From Nocardiopsis sp. NRRL B-16309 (lineage in GTDB: Bacteria > Actinomycetota > Actinomycetes > Streptosporangiales > Streptosporangiaceae): DNA of 64,000 bases. Positions 8,481 through 15,825 of the stretch are shown here, piece by piece. The DNA lies in contig NZ_LGEC01000016.1 in NCBI RefSeq assembly GCF_001279585.1, positions 124,001-188,000 of the forward strand, in the 5' to 3' direction. The notes beneath the pieces are model-generated. The model saw only the letters and a list, made by a program, of their open reading frames with translations, searched no databases and had not been told where the DNA came from. Position numbers and translations under genes: made by a program. Every line of letters starts with the position of its first letter. Position 1 is the stretch's first letter.

Positions 8481-8924
8481 TTACTGGTCCTCGTCGTCCT
8501 CGACCTCGCGGGGGGCCTTGTACGGGTCGGCCTCTCCCGCCGGGGAGGCGCCGGTGGCCCGCTGGGCCACCTCCTCGTCGGCCTGGCGCGCCTTGACCAG
8601 CAGCTCCTCGATGTGCTGGGCGTTCTCCTGCACCTCGTCGATGACGAAGGTCAGGCTCGGCGTGTGCCGGATACCGGTCTGGCGGCCGACCTCAGTGCGG
8701 ATCACGCCCTTGGCGCTCTCCAGGGCGGCGGCCGAGGCCGCCTTCTCGTCCGCGGTGCCGAACACCGTGTAGTACACCGTGGCGTCCCGCAGGTCGGCGG
8801 TGATCCGGGCGTCGGTCACGGTGACGAACCCCAGTCGCGGGTCCTTGATCCGCCGGTCCAGCATCTCGGCGACGATGCGCTGGATGCGGTCGGCGATCTT
8901 GCGCGCGCGTGCGGCGTCAACCAT
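8481..8924 (-). CDS. rbfA: 30S ribosome-binding factor A
   Basis: The 147-residue protein begins MVDAARARKIADRIQRIVAEML, with KDPRLGFVTVTDARITADLRDATVYYTV next, the KH-like core of RbfA. It helps mature the 5' end of 16S rRNA on the small subunit. The tail (EVEDDEDQ) is acidic and disordered, longer than in E. coli but usual in actinomycetes. It lies two bases after the DUF503 gene and before truB. Confidence 0.95.
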   Translation of the reverse strand: MVDAARARKIADRIQRIVAEMLDRRIKDPRLGFVTVTDARITADLRDATVYYTVFGTADEKAASAAALESAKGVIRTEVGRQTGIRHTPSLTFVIDEVQENAQHIEELLVKARQADEEVAQRATGASPAGEADPYKAPREVEDDEDQ

Positions 8925-8926
8925 CG

Positions 8927-9223
8927 TCAGTCTTCCTCTTCGTTGAAGAGCCGCTGCCTGGCGGAGAGCAGCTCCAGTTCGGGGCGGCCCGCGACGAATC
9001 GTTCGCAGGTCTCCATCTGTTCGCGGGCGAACGCGGCGGTCGGCGCGACCACCGCGACCCCGATCTTCGCCCGCCGGTACAGGTCGTGCTCGCCCACCTC
9101 GGAGACCGACACCGAGAACTTCCGGCGCAGCTCGGAGACGACCGGGCGGACCAGCGAACGCTTCTGCTTGAGCGAGTGGACGTCTCCGAGAAGGACGTCC
9201 AGGGTCAGCGCCCCAACGTACAA
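8927..9223 (-). CDS. DUF503 family protein (YlxP-like)
   Basis: The 98-residue protein matches the DUF503/YlxP family: YVGALTLDVLLGDVHSLKQKRS at the start, then VSELRRKFSVSVSEVGEHD. Members sit between infB and rbfA in many Gram-positives, and no biochemical role is established. The start is TTG at 9221-9223, supported by AGGTGA six bases upstream; no ATG or GTG fits. It nearly abuts rbfA. A long hairpin at 9258-9285 separates it from infB. Confidence 0.88.
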   Translation of the reverse strand: MYVGALTLDVLLGDVHSLKQKRSLVRPVVSELRRKFSVSVSEVGEHDLYRRAKIGVAVVAPTAAFAREQMETCERFVAGRPELELLSARQRLFNEEED

Positions 9224-9257
9224 GTGATCACCTGGGTTGTGTGTGAACCGTCAAAGG

Positions 9258-9285
9258 CGGGGCCCCGGCCGCACGGCCGGGGCCC
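9258..9285 (-). terminator. GC-rich hairpin downstream of infB
   Basis: The arms GGGGCCCCGGCCG and CGGCCGGGGCCCC (13 pairs) are separated by CA. On the minus strand the following bases are GCCTTTGACGG, so the T-run is weak. It lies between the infB stop and the TTG start of the DUF503 gene and could be a partial terminator or a processing site. Confidence 0.6.
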
Positions 9286-9309
9286 CAGGGGGATCAGACT
9301 CCGCGAGGA

Positions 9310-12300
9310 CTAGTCGCGGGGCTTCTCCTGCATCTCGTAGGTCTCGATGACGTCCTCGGGGCGCAGGTCGTTGTAACCGACCCCGATACCGCACTCGAAG
9401 CCCTCGCGGACCTCGGTCGCGTCGTCCTTGAACCGCCGCAGGGATTCCACGGTGAGGTTCTCGGAGATGACGACTCCCTCCCGGATGAGCCGGGCCTTGG
9501 AGTTGCGGCGGATGAGTCCGTTCCGGACGATCGAACCGGCGATGTTGCCGATCTTGGGCACCTTGAAGACCTCGCGGATCTCGGCGCTGCCCAGCTGGAC
9601 TTCCTCGTAGATGGGCTTGAGGAGGCCCTTGACCGCGGCCTCGACCTCGTCGATGGCCTGGTAGATCACCGAGTAGTACCGGATGTCCACGCCCATGCGG
9701 TCCGCGAGCTGGCTGTTCTTGCCCTCGGGCCGCACGTTGAAGCCGACGATGATCGCGTCCGCGGACGACGCCAGGTTGATGTCGTTCTGCGTGATCGCAC
9801 CGACACCGCGACCGATGATCCGGATGCTGACCTCGTCGCCGCCGGCGTCGATCTTGAGCAGCGACTCCTCCAGCGCCTCGACCGAACCGGACATGTCGCC
9901 CTTGATGAGGAGGAGCAGCTCGGAGCGCTCGCCCTCCTTGATGGCGGACTGCCAGTTGTCGAGCGTGACACGGCGGGCCGACTTCGCCTGCTGGGCGAAG
10001 CGCTCGCGCGCCTCACGCTGCTGGGCGATCTGGCGCGCCACCCGGTCGTCCTTGACGACCAGGAAGCTGTCACCGGCGCTGGGCACGTTGGTCAGACCCA
10101 GCACCTGCACCGGACGGGACGGCTCGGCGCTCTGCACGTTCTGGCCGTGCTCGTCGAGCATGGCCCGGACGCGGCCGAAGGCGTCGCCACAGACGATCGA
10201 GTCGCCGACGTTGAGCGTGCCGCGCTGGACCAGCACCGTGGCCATGGAACCGCGACCGCGGTCCAGGTAGGCCTCGATCGCCAGACCCTGCGCGTCCATG
10301 TCCGGGTTGGCCTGGAGTTCCAGGGCCGCGTCGGACGTGAGCACGATCGACTCCAGCAGGGCGTCGAGGTTGGTGCCCTGGAGCGCGGAGATGTCCACGA
10401 ACTGGACGTCGCCGCCGTACTCCTCGGCCACCAGGCCGTACTCGGTCATCTGGGCGCGCACCCGCTGCGGGTCGGCGCCCTCGACGTCGATCTTGTTGAC
10501 CGCGACGACGATCGGCACGTCGGCCGCCTTGGCGTGGTCGATGGCCTCGGCCGTCTGCGGCTTGACGCCGTCGTCGGCCGCCACGACCAGAACCGCGACG
10601 TCGGTGACCTTCGCACCACGGGCACGCATGGCGGTGAACGCCTCGTGACCAGGGGTGTCGATGAAGGTGATCTTGCGCTCTTCGCCGTCGACCTCGGTCG
10701 CGACCTGGTAGGCACCGATGTGCTGGGTGATGCCGCCGGCCTCGCCGCCGACCACGTTCGTCTTACGGATCGTGTCCAGCAGTCGGGTCTTACCGTGGTC
10801 GACGTGACCCATGACGGTGACCACCGGCGGGCGCGGACGCAGTTCCTCGTCGCCGCCCTCGTCCTCACCGAACTCGATGGAGAACGACTCCAGCAGCTCG
10901 CGGTCCTCGTCCTCGGGACTGACGACCTCGATGCGGTAGCTGAGCTCCTCGCCGAGCAGCTGCAGGGTCTCGTCCGGCAGCGACTGGGTCGCGGTGACCA
11001 TCTCACCCAGGTGCATCATGACCTGGACGAGCGACGCCGGGTTGACGTCGATCTTGTCGCCGAAGTCCGACAGCGAGGCGCCGCGGGACAGACGGATGAG
11101 CTGGTTGTTGCCGCTCGGGATCTTGACGCCGCCGAAGGACGGGGCCGAGAGCTCGTGGAACTCCTGGCGCCGCTGCTTCTTGGACTTGCGCGCACGCCCG
11201 GGACGACCGCCCGGACGACCGAACGCACCGGCCGTTCCGCCACCGCGGCCGCGACCGCCGCCACCGGGACGGCCACCGAAGCCGCCCGGACGACCGCCGC
11301 CGCCACCGGGACGCGGACCCGCACCCGCGGGGGCTCCCCCGCGACCGCGACCGCCGCCACCGGGACGACCGCCGCCCGCTCCGCCGCGACCGCCGCCGGC
11401 CGGAGCCGAGGGACGCGAGGAGGGCATGTTCATCGGACTGGGACGCGGACCGCCCGGACGCGGGGCACCGCCGCCGCCACCGGGACGCGGAGCGCCACCG
11501 CCGGGACGGGGAGCGCCCGCGGCACCGCCGGGACGCGGGGTGCGCTGGTCGCCGGCCTGCGGAGGCCGCGGACCCGGACGGGGACCGCCGCCACCGGGGC
11601 GCGGAGCACCGCCACCCGGACGGGGAGCGCGCTGGTCGCCGGCCTGCGGACCGGGCCGGGGGCCCGGACGCGGAGCGCCGCCACCGGGACGCGGACCGGC
11701 GGGCTTGGAGCCCATGCCGGAGGCGTTGGAGGCGAACGGGTTGTTGCCGGGACGCGGACCCGGACGGGGACCGCCCGGACGCGGGGCACGGCCGCCCTCG
11801 GAACGGCCGCCGCGCTCTCCGCGCTGGGGCCGCTCGCCGCGCTCAGGGCGCTCGGGGCGGTCACCGCGCTCGGGACGTCCGCCCTGCGGAGCGGGCTTGG
11901 GCGCGCCACCGGGGCGCGGACCGGCCTCTTCGCGTGCGGGCTTGGCCGCCGGCTTGGGAGCGGCGGGACGCTGCTCGGCCGGTGCCGGTGCCGCAGCCTC
12001 GGCCGGCGCGGCGGGCTTGGCCGCCGGGGCCGGCTTCGGGCCAGGCTTGGGGGCCGGGCCGGGCTTGGGAGCCGCGGGACCCGGCTTGGGGGCCTGGCCG
12101 GCAGGACGCGGACCCGGCTTGGGAGCCGGTCCACCCTTCTTGCCGCCGTTGTTCTCGGACCCCTTGAAAGCTTCTTGCAGACGTCGCACGACCGGCGCCT
12201 CTATCGTCGAGGACGCCGAACGGACGAATTCGCCCATCTCGTTGAGCTTGGCCAGGACGGCCTTGCTCTCTACACCGAACTCCTTGGCGAGTTCGTACAC

Positions 12301-12315
12301 CCGGACCTTCGCCAC
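9310..12315 (-). CDS. infB: Translation initiation factor IF-2
   Basis: The 1001-residue GTPase places initiator fMet-tRNA on the ribosome. It starts with MAKVRVYELAKEFGV, the IF2-N domain. It then has a long low-complexity stretch (about residues 55-380) of proline, glycine, alanine and arginine built on PRPGG-like repeats. The G domain follows: GHVDHGKTRLLD near 500, DTPGHEAF near 550 and NKID near 605. The EF-like and C1/C2 domains end at EMQEKPRD. The start is GTG behind GGAGAG. The repeat-rich region is far longer than in E. coli but normal in length for actinomycetes. Confidence 0.97.
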   Translation of the reverse strand: MAKVRVYELAKEFGVESKAVLAKLNEMGEFVRSASSTIEAPVVRRLQEAFKGSENNGGKKGGPAPKPGPRPAGQAPKPGPAAPKPGPAPKPGPKPAPAAKPAAPAEAAAPAPAEQRPAAPKPAAKPAREEAGPRPGGAPKPAPQGGRPERGDRPERPERGERPQRGERGGRSEGGRAPRPGGPRPGPRPGNNPFASNASGMGSKPAGPRPGGGAPRPGPRPGPQAGDQRAPRPGGGAPRPGGGGPRPGPRPPQAGDQRTPRPGGAAGAPRPGGGAPRPGGGGGAPRPGGPRPSPMNMPSSRPSAPAGGGRGGAGGGRPGGGGRGRGGAPAGAGPRPGGGGGRPGGFGGRPGGGGRGRGGGTAGAFGRPGGRPGRARKSKKQRRQEFHELSAPSFGGVKIPSGNNQLIRLSRGASLSDFGDKIDVNPASLVQVMMHLGEMVTATQSLPDETLQLLGEELSYRIEVVSPEDEDRELLESFSIEFGEDEGGDEELRPRPPVVTVMGHVDHGKTRLLDTIRKTNVVGGEAGGITQHIGAYQVATEVDGEERKITFIDTPGHEAFTAMRARGAKVTDVAVLVVAADDGVKPQTAEAIDHAKAADVPIVVAVNKIDVEGADPQRVRAQMTEYGLVAEEYGGDVQFVDISALQGTNLDALLESIVLTSDAALELQANPDMDAQGLAIEAYLDRGRGSMATVLVQRGTLNVGDSIVCGDAFGRVRAMLDEHGQNVQSAEPSRPVQVLGLTNVPSAGDSFLVVKDDRVARQIAQQREARERFAQQAKSARRVTLDNWQSAIKEGERSELLLLIKGDMSGSVEALEESLLKIDAGGDEVSIRIIGRGVGAITQNDINLASSADAIIVGFNVRPEGKNSQLADRMGVDIRYYSVIYQAIDEVEAAVKGLLKPIYEEVQLGSAEIREVFKVPKIGNIAGSIVRNGLIRRNSKARLIREGVVISENLTVESLRRFKDDATEVREGFECGIGVGYNDLRPEDVIETYEMQEKPRD
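11210..12150 (-). repeat. Low-complexity repeat coding for the IF-2 linker
   Basis: Inside infB, short GC-rich units coding GAPRPG, GGGPRPGPRP and GRGG recur many times. Near-identical blocks appear at about 11490-11560 and 11590-11660, for example the QAGDQR-PRPGG segment. Slippage or recombination could change the length of this linker. Confidence 0.7.
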
Positions 12316-12527
12316 TGCTCTCCTTCAGCTTCGGTCCGGGACATGGGCCTGTGCCGGACCGTCGTTAGCTTGAGTTACTCATCGCTGCGTACTCATCAGG
12401 CGCTCATCGCAATCTCGACCTGCTTCCTCATCGCTACACAACAATGGGCCGGTTAACACGTGCCGACACAGCACAGTACGCCGACCTCGGTCAGTACAAC
12501 CCGGAGGCCGGCCCAGACATTCCAACC
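12316..12527 (-). promoter_or_regulatory. infB leader with four GATGAG repeats
   Basis: The 212-bp gap between ylxR and infB is long for this operon. On the minus strand it holds four GATGAG copies, at 12428-12433, 12404-12409, 12393-12398 and 12379-12384. A promoter or leader control specific to infB is plausible, but no clear -10/-35 pair was identified. Confidence 0.4.
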
Positions 12528-12863
12528 CTATAGGGAGGGCCGACCCGATCCGCCATCTGGGGCGGGCTCGAAGAGGGCGTCCACCCGTGAGACGTCCCAC
12601 GCGGTGCGCCCGGATCCCTCCCGGTCCCGGAAGGCGCGTGACCACGCCCTGCGACGCACGGCGAGCTCGAAGCATCGCCGGTCGTGGTGCAGGTAGGCAC
12701 CGCGCCCGGGGTGTCGACCCCGGGTGTCGGGCACGATGGCCGAGCCCACGGCCACCAACCGCACGAGGTCGGACTGGACTGTCCGCGACCGACATCCCAC
12801 GCAGGTGCGCACGGGACCGTCACGACCGTCTTCGACCACCCTATCGCGTCGTGACACGGGCAC
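12528..12863 (-). CDS. YlxR/DUF448 nucleic-acid-binding protein
   Basis: The 111-residue protein has the family signature VRTCVGCRSR near residue 18 and RGAYLHHDRRCFELAVRRRAWSRAFR further on. YlxR proteins bind RNA, and one has been linked to RNase P. They sit between nusA and infB, as here. The start is GTG at 12861-12863, eight bases after the nusA stop; a GTG a little further in (VEDGRDGPVRTC) is an alternative. Confidence 0.9.
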   Translation of the reverse strand: MPVSRRDRVVEDGRDGPVRTCVGCRSRTVQSDLVRLVAVGSAIVPDTRGRHPGRGAYLHHDRRCFELAVRRRAWSRAFRDREGSGRTAWDVSRVDALFEPAPDGGSGRPSL

Positions 12864-12870
12864 GGTCCGA

Positions 12871-13896
12871 TCAGCCCGCCGGAGGTGCGTCGTCCGCGTC
12901 CGGCTCGCCGGTCTCGACGGGCGCGCCGGCGGGGTCGGCGTCCGAGCGGATGTCGATGCGCCACCCGGTGAGCCGCGCGGCGAGCCGGGCGTTCTGGCCC
13001 TCCTTGCCGATGGCCAGGGACTGCTGGTAGTCGGGCACGATCACGCGCGCCACGCGGGCTGCCATGTCGAGCACCTCGACCGAGTTCACCCGCGCCGGGG
13101 ACAGGGCGTTGGCGACGAACACGGCGGGGTCGTCGGAGTAGTCGACGATGTCGATCTTCTCGCCGTGCAGTTCGGCCATGACGTTGCGGACGCGGCTGCC
13201 GAGCGGGCCGATGCAGGCGCCCTTGGCGTTGACGCCGCCCCGGTTGGAGCGGACCGCCATCTTGGTCCGGTGGCCGGCCTCGCGCGCGATCGCCGCGATC
13301 TCGACGGTGCCGTCGGCGATCTCGGGGACCTCCAGCTCGAAGAGCTTGCGGACCAGGTTGGGGTGGGTGCGCGAGAGCGTGACCGACGGGCCGCGGTGGC
13401 CCTTGCGGACCTGCACGACGTAGGCGCGCAGGCGCTCGCCGTGGGTGTACTCCTCGGTGGGCACCTGCTCCTGCGGCGGCAGGATGGCCTCGATGCGGCC
13501 CAGGTCCACCAGCACGTTGCGGGGGTCCTTGCCCTGCTGGATGATGCCGGAGACGATGTCGTGCTCGCGGCCGGCGAACTCGCCGAGCGTGAGCTCGTCC
13601 TCGGCGTCGCGCAGGCGCTGGAGGATGACCTGCTTGGCGGTGGAGGTCGCGATGCGGCCGAAGCCGGTGGGGGTGCCGTCGTACTCGCCGACCACCTCCC
13701 CCTCCTCGTCGAGCTCGGAGACCCACACGGTCACGTGGCCGGTCGAGCGGTTCAGCTCGACCCGGGCACGCTTGTCGGCGCCCTCCTCGCGGTGGTAGGC
13801 GATCAGGAGCGCGTCCTCGATGGCCTTGGCGACCAGTTCGACCGAGATGTCCTTCTCGCGTTCCAGGCTGCGCAGGACGCTCATGTCAATATCCAC
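12871..13896 (-). CDS. nusA: Transcription termination/antitermination factor NusA
   Basis: The 341-residue protein has the NusA N-terminal domain (LRSLEREKDISVELVAKAIEDALL), an S1 domain (near 130-200) and two KH domains (KGACIGPLGSRVRNVMAEL near 235; SLAIGKEGQNARLAARLTGW near 300). It binds RNA polymerase and nascent RNA to tune pausing and termination. The short form without the C-terminal acidic repeats is normal for actinobacteria. The start is GTG behind GGGGGAG, and rimP ends just upstream. Confidence 0.96.
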   Translation of the reverse strand: MDIDMSVLRSLEREKDISVELVAKAIEDALLIAYHREEGADKRARVELNRSTGHVTVWVSELDEEGEVVGEYDGTPTGFGRIATSTAKQVILQRLRDAEDELTLGEFAGREHDIVSGIIQQGKDPRNVLVDLGRIEAILPPQEQVPTEEYTHGERLRAYVVQVRKGHRGPSVTLSRTHPNLVRKLFELEVPEIADGTVEIAAIAREAGHRTKMAVRSNRGGVNAKGACIGPLGSRVRNVMAELHGEKIDIVDYSDDPAVFVANALSPARVNSVEVLDMAARVARVIVPDYQQSLAIGKEGQNARLAARLTGWRIDIRSDADPAGAPVETGEPDADDAPPAG

Positions 13897-13908
13897 GGGG
13901 CTCCCCCT

Positions 13909-14391
13909 CTAGTCCGCCGCGTCGGTGTCGGCTGCCCGACGGAATTCCACCTGGACCTTGCCCTTGCCGAGTTCGGCGTGGGTGTAGGTCCGGGGGTGCC
14001 CCTCGACGTCCAGGGTGACTCCCTGGTCGTCGGCGGCGGTGACACGACCGGTGACCTCGCCCCCCTCGGCGAGGGAGGCCTTCACCAGGCGGCCGCGGGA
14101 CCGTCGCCAGTGCCGCGGCTCGGTCAGCGGGCGGTCCACACCCGGGGAGGTGACCTCCAGGACGTAGGGCTGTGCGCCCATGACGTCGGAGTCCTCCAGC
14201 ACGGCGTCGACTTCCTGCGTGACCTCGCCCACCGTGTCCAGGTCGACCCCGTCATCGGAGTCCACGACCACGCGCAGCACCCGCCGCTTGCCCGCGGGTG
14301 TCAGCTCGACGGACTCCAGGTCCAGTCCGGCCGTTGCCAGTACCGGCTCCAGCAGTTCGACGATGCGCTCGTCACGCGACTGCGCTCCCAT
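13909..14391 (-). CDS. rimP: Ribosome maturation factor RimP
   Basis: The 160-residue protein acts in 30S assembly. It has LLEPVLATAGLDLESVEL at the start, VVVDSDDGVDLDTVGEVTQEVDAVLED in the first domain and YVLEVTSPGVDRPLTEPRHW, the RimP signature, about 80 residues in. I chose ATG at 14389-14391; the open frame extends far upstream but with no family likeness. GGAGG lies 12 bases before this ATG, a little far. This is the first gene of the nusA-infB operon. Confidence 0.93.
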   Translation of the reverse strand: MGAQSRDERIVELLEPVLATAGLDLESVELTPAGKRRVLRVVVDSDDGVDLDTVGEVTQEVDAVLEDSDVMGAQPYVLEVTSPGVDRPLTEPRHWRRSRGRLVKASLAEGGEVTGRVTAADDQGVTLDVEGHPRTYTHAELGKGKVQVEFRRAADTDAAD

Positions 14392-14758
14392 GTCGTGTCT
14401 GCCCCTCCAAAGGCGAAACTCCGCCCCCGCGGCCGACGGGCCGTGCACGGGGCGGTCCAGCTCTGTACGTAGTCTTCGACGAATCGGTCCGCGTCCCGAG
14501 GGGCGCGGACCCAGCGCACGTCGCGTTCGACGGCGGCTGTGCTGCAAGGGTATCCACACCTGGACGCCGTCCAGGTCGCCGTCGGCCGACGGGGCGCGTC
14601 GGGCACCCGCCCCCGCACACCCGAATCGCCGTGTGGCAGGGGGTGTCGGTGCGGCCGCCGCCGACCGGGGGCCGTGGAAAGATGGGTGGGCGACCGCCGC
14701 CGGCGGCCGCTTGTGCGAGTGCCGCGCGCCGGGCAGGGCGCGCACGGGAGGAGTCCGC
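14392..14758. promoter_or_regulatory. Divergent intergenic region, rimP / ferritin-like lipoprotein
   Basis: This 367-bp stretch separates divergent genes and must hold promoters for the rimP operon (minus) and the lipoprotein gene (plus). A small hairpin, CTGGACG with CGTCCAG, lies near 14560-14575. I see no gene and no clear promoter boxes. Confidence 0.4.
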
Positions 14759-15271
14759 GTGAGCACGGGTCATCGCTGCGTCAACCGCCGCACGGTGCTG
14801 GGCGCCGCGGCCGCCGGAGCGGCGGCCGTCGGCCTGTCGGCCTGCGGCGGGGCCGAGTGGTATCCGGCCGACGTGACGCCCGACGAGTACGTGGTGCGCG
14901 CGGTGCTGCGCGAGAAGGAGCGGATGGTGGCCCGCTACGAGACCGCGATCGCGCACGGAGCGGAGCCCGCGGAACTGCTGGAGGGGTTCCTGGAGCACCA
15001 CCTCGCCCACGCCGACGCTCTGGCGGACGCCCTGCCCGACGACGCCGAGCCCGCGCCGGAGGCCGGTGCGGACGCGTCCGCGCCCGCGGTGGAGGGCCCC
15101 TCGCTGGACACGCCCCTCTCCGCGGCCGGCCTGCTGGTGCTGGAGTCGTCGGCGACCGCCGCGCGGCTCGACCAGGCGGCCGCGGTCACCGACGCGGGTC
15201 TGGCCCAGCTGATCTGCGGTATCGGCGCGTGCGAGGCCGGACACGCCCACCTGCTCGACGAGGAACGGTAG
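14759..15271 (+). CDS. Ferritin-like lipoprotein with Tat-type signal
   Basis: The 170-residue product starts with NRRTVLGAAAAGAAAVGLSAC, a twin-arginine signal ending in a lipobox cysteine, so it is probably exported folded and lipid-anchored. The rest is helical with spaced E and H residues (EKERMVARYETAIA, HHLAHADAL, LESSATAARLDQ, CEAGHAHLL) like a ferritin-type four-helix bundle that could hold a metal. A proline/alanine/aspartate linker (about 95-115) interrupts it. GTG at 14759 follows GGGAGGAG; ATG choices upstream lie in the wrong context. It pairs with the DUF4439 gene 32 bp downstream. Confidence 0.75.
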   Translation: MSTGHRCVNRRTVLGAAAAGAAAVGLSACGGAEWYPADVTPDEYVVRAVLREKERMVARYETAIAHGAEPAELLEGFLEHHLAHADALADALPDDAEPAPEAGADASAPAVEGPSLDTPLSAAGLLVLESSATAARLDQAAAVTDAGLAQLICGIGACEAGHAHLLDEER

Positions 15272-15303
15272 GGCTCGGCCCGGCAGGCAGTAGGAGGAGG
15301 AGC

Positions 15304-15753
15304 ATGGTGAGCGAGACCCCCGCGAACGACGAGGGCACCGACGCCGGCCCGGACGCGCTGGCCGAGGCGCTGCGCGCCGAGCACGCGGCCGTGTACGGGT
15401 ACGAGTACCTGGGCGGAGCCGCCGACGGCCAGGGCCGCCGCGAGCGCGCCCTGGACGAGGCCGCCAAGCACAGGGCCCTGCGGGACGCGCTGCGCGCGGC
15501 GGCGGTGGAGCGCGGCATCGACCCGCCGACCGCACTGGCCTCCTACCCCCTCCCCGAGGGGCACGGCGACGAGGACGTGGACGCCTTCGCGGTGGAGTTG
15601 GAGGGCACGACGGCCCGGGCGTACCTGTGGCTGACCGCCTCCGACGACGCCGGGCTGCGCTGGACGGCCGGGCGGGCGCTCCAGGAGACGACGGTGCGCG
15701 CGCTGACGTGGGGCGGCGAGCTGGACGCCCTGCCGGGCTTCGACCAGGCCTGA
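15304..15753 (+). CDS. DUF4439 ferritin-like domain protein
   Basis: The 149-residue protein matches DUF4439: ALAEALRAEHAAVYGYEYLGG at the start, then RALDEAAKHRALRDAL, VELEGTTARAYLWLTA and TVRALTWGGELDALPGF. The E/H pattern resembles ferritin-like bundles. It has no signal peptide and is presumably cytoplasmic, in contrast to its lipoprotein neighbour. The ATG follows a strong GGAGGAGGAG site. Family function is unknown. A 34-nt perfect palindrome follows the stop. Confidence 0.82.
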   Translation: MVSETPANDEGTDAGPDALAEALRAEHAAVYGYEYLGGAADGQGRRERALDEAAKHRALRDALRAAAVERGIDPPTALASYPLPEGHGDEDVDAFAVELEGTTARAYLWLTASDDAGLRWTAGRALQETTVRALTWGGELDALPGFDQA

Positions 15754-15754
15754 G

Positions 15755-15788
15755 GGTGTCCGCTGCGCCCCGGGGCGCAGCGGACACC
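15755..15788. terminator. 34-nt perfect palindrome between convergent genes
   Basis: The arm GGTGTCCGCTGCGCCCC at 15755-15771 is followed without a spacer by its exact complement at 15772-15788. It lies between the DUF4439 stop and the stop of proS, which runs the other way. Its symmetry and position suggest a bidirectional terminator or an end-stabilising hairpin. There is no T-run on either side. Confidence 0.75.
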
Positions 15789-15825
15789 GACACGGGACCC
15801 GGCCGGTGGTTCCGCGGTCGCTGTC

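Noticed and set aside
14539..14758. Upstream extension of the ferritin-like genes
   Set aside because: The frames are open but lack a start with a ribosome site. The RR signal and the GGGAGGAG before GTG 14759 fix the start.
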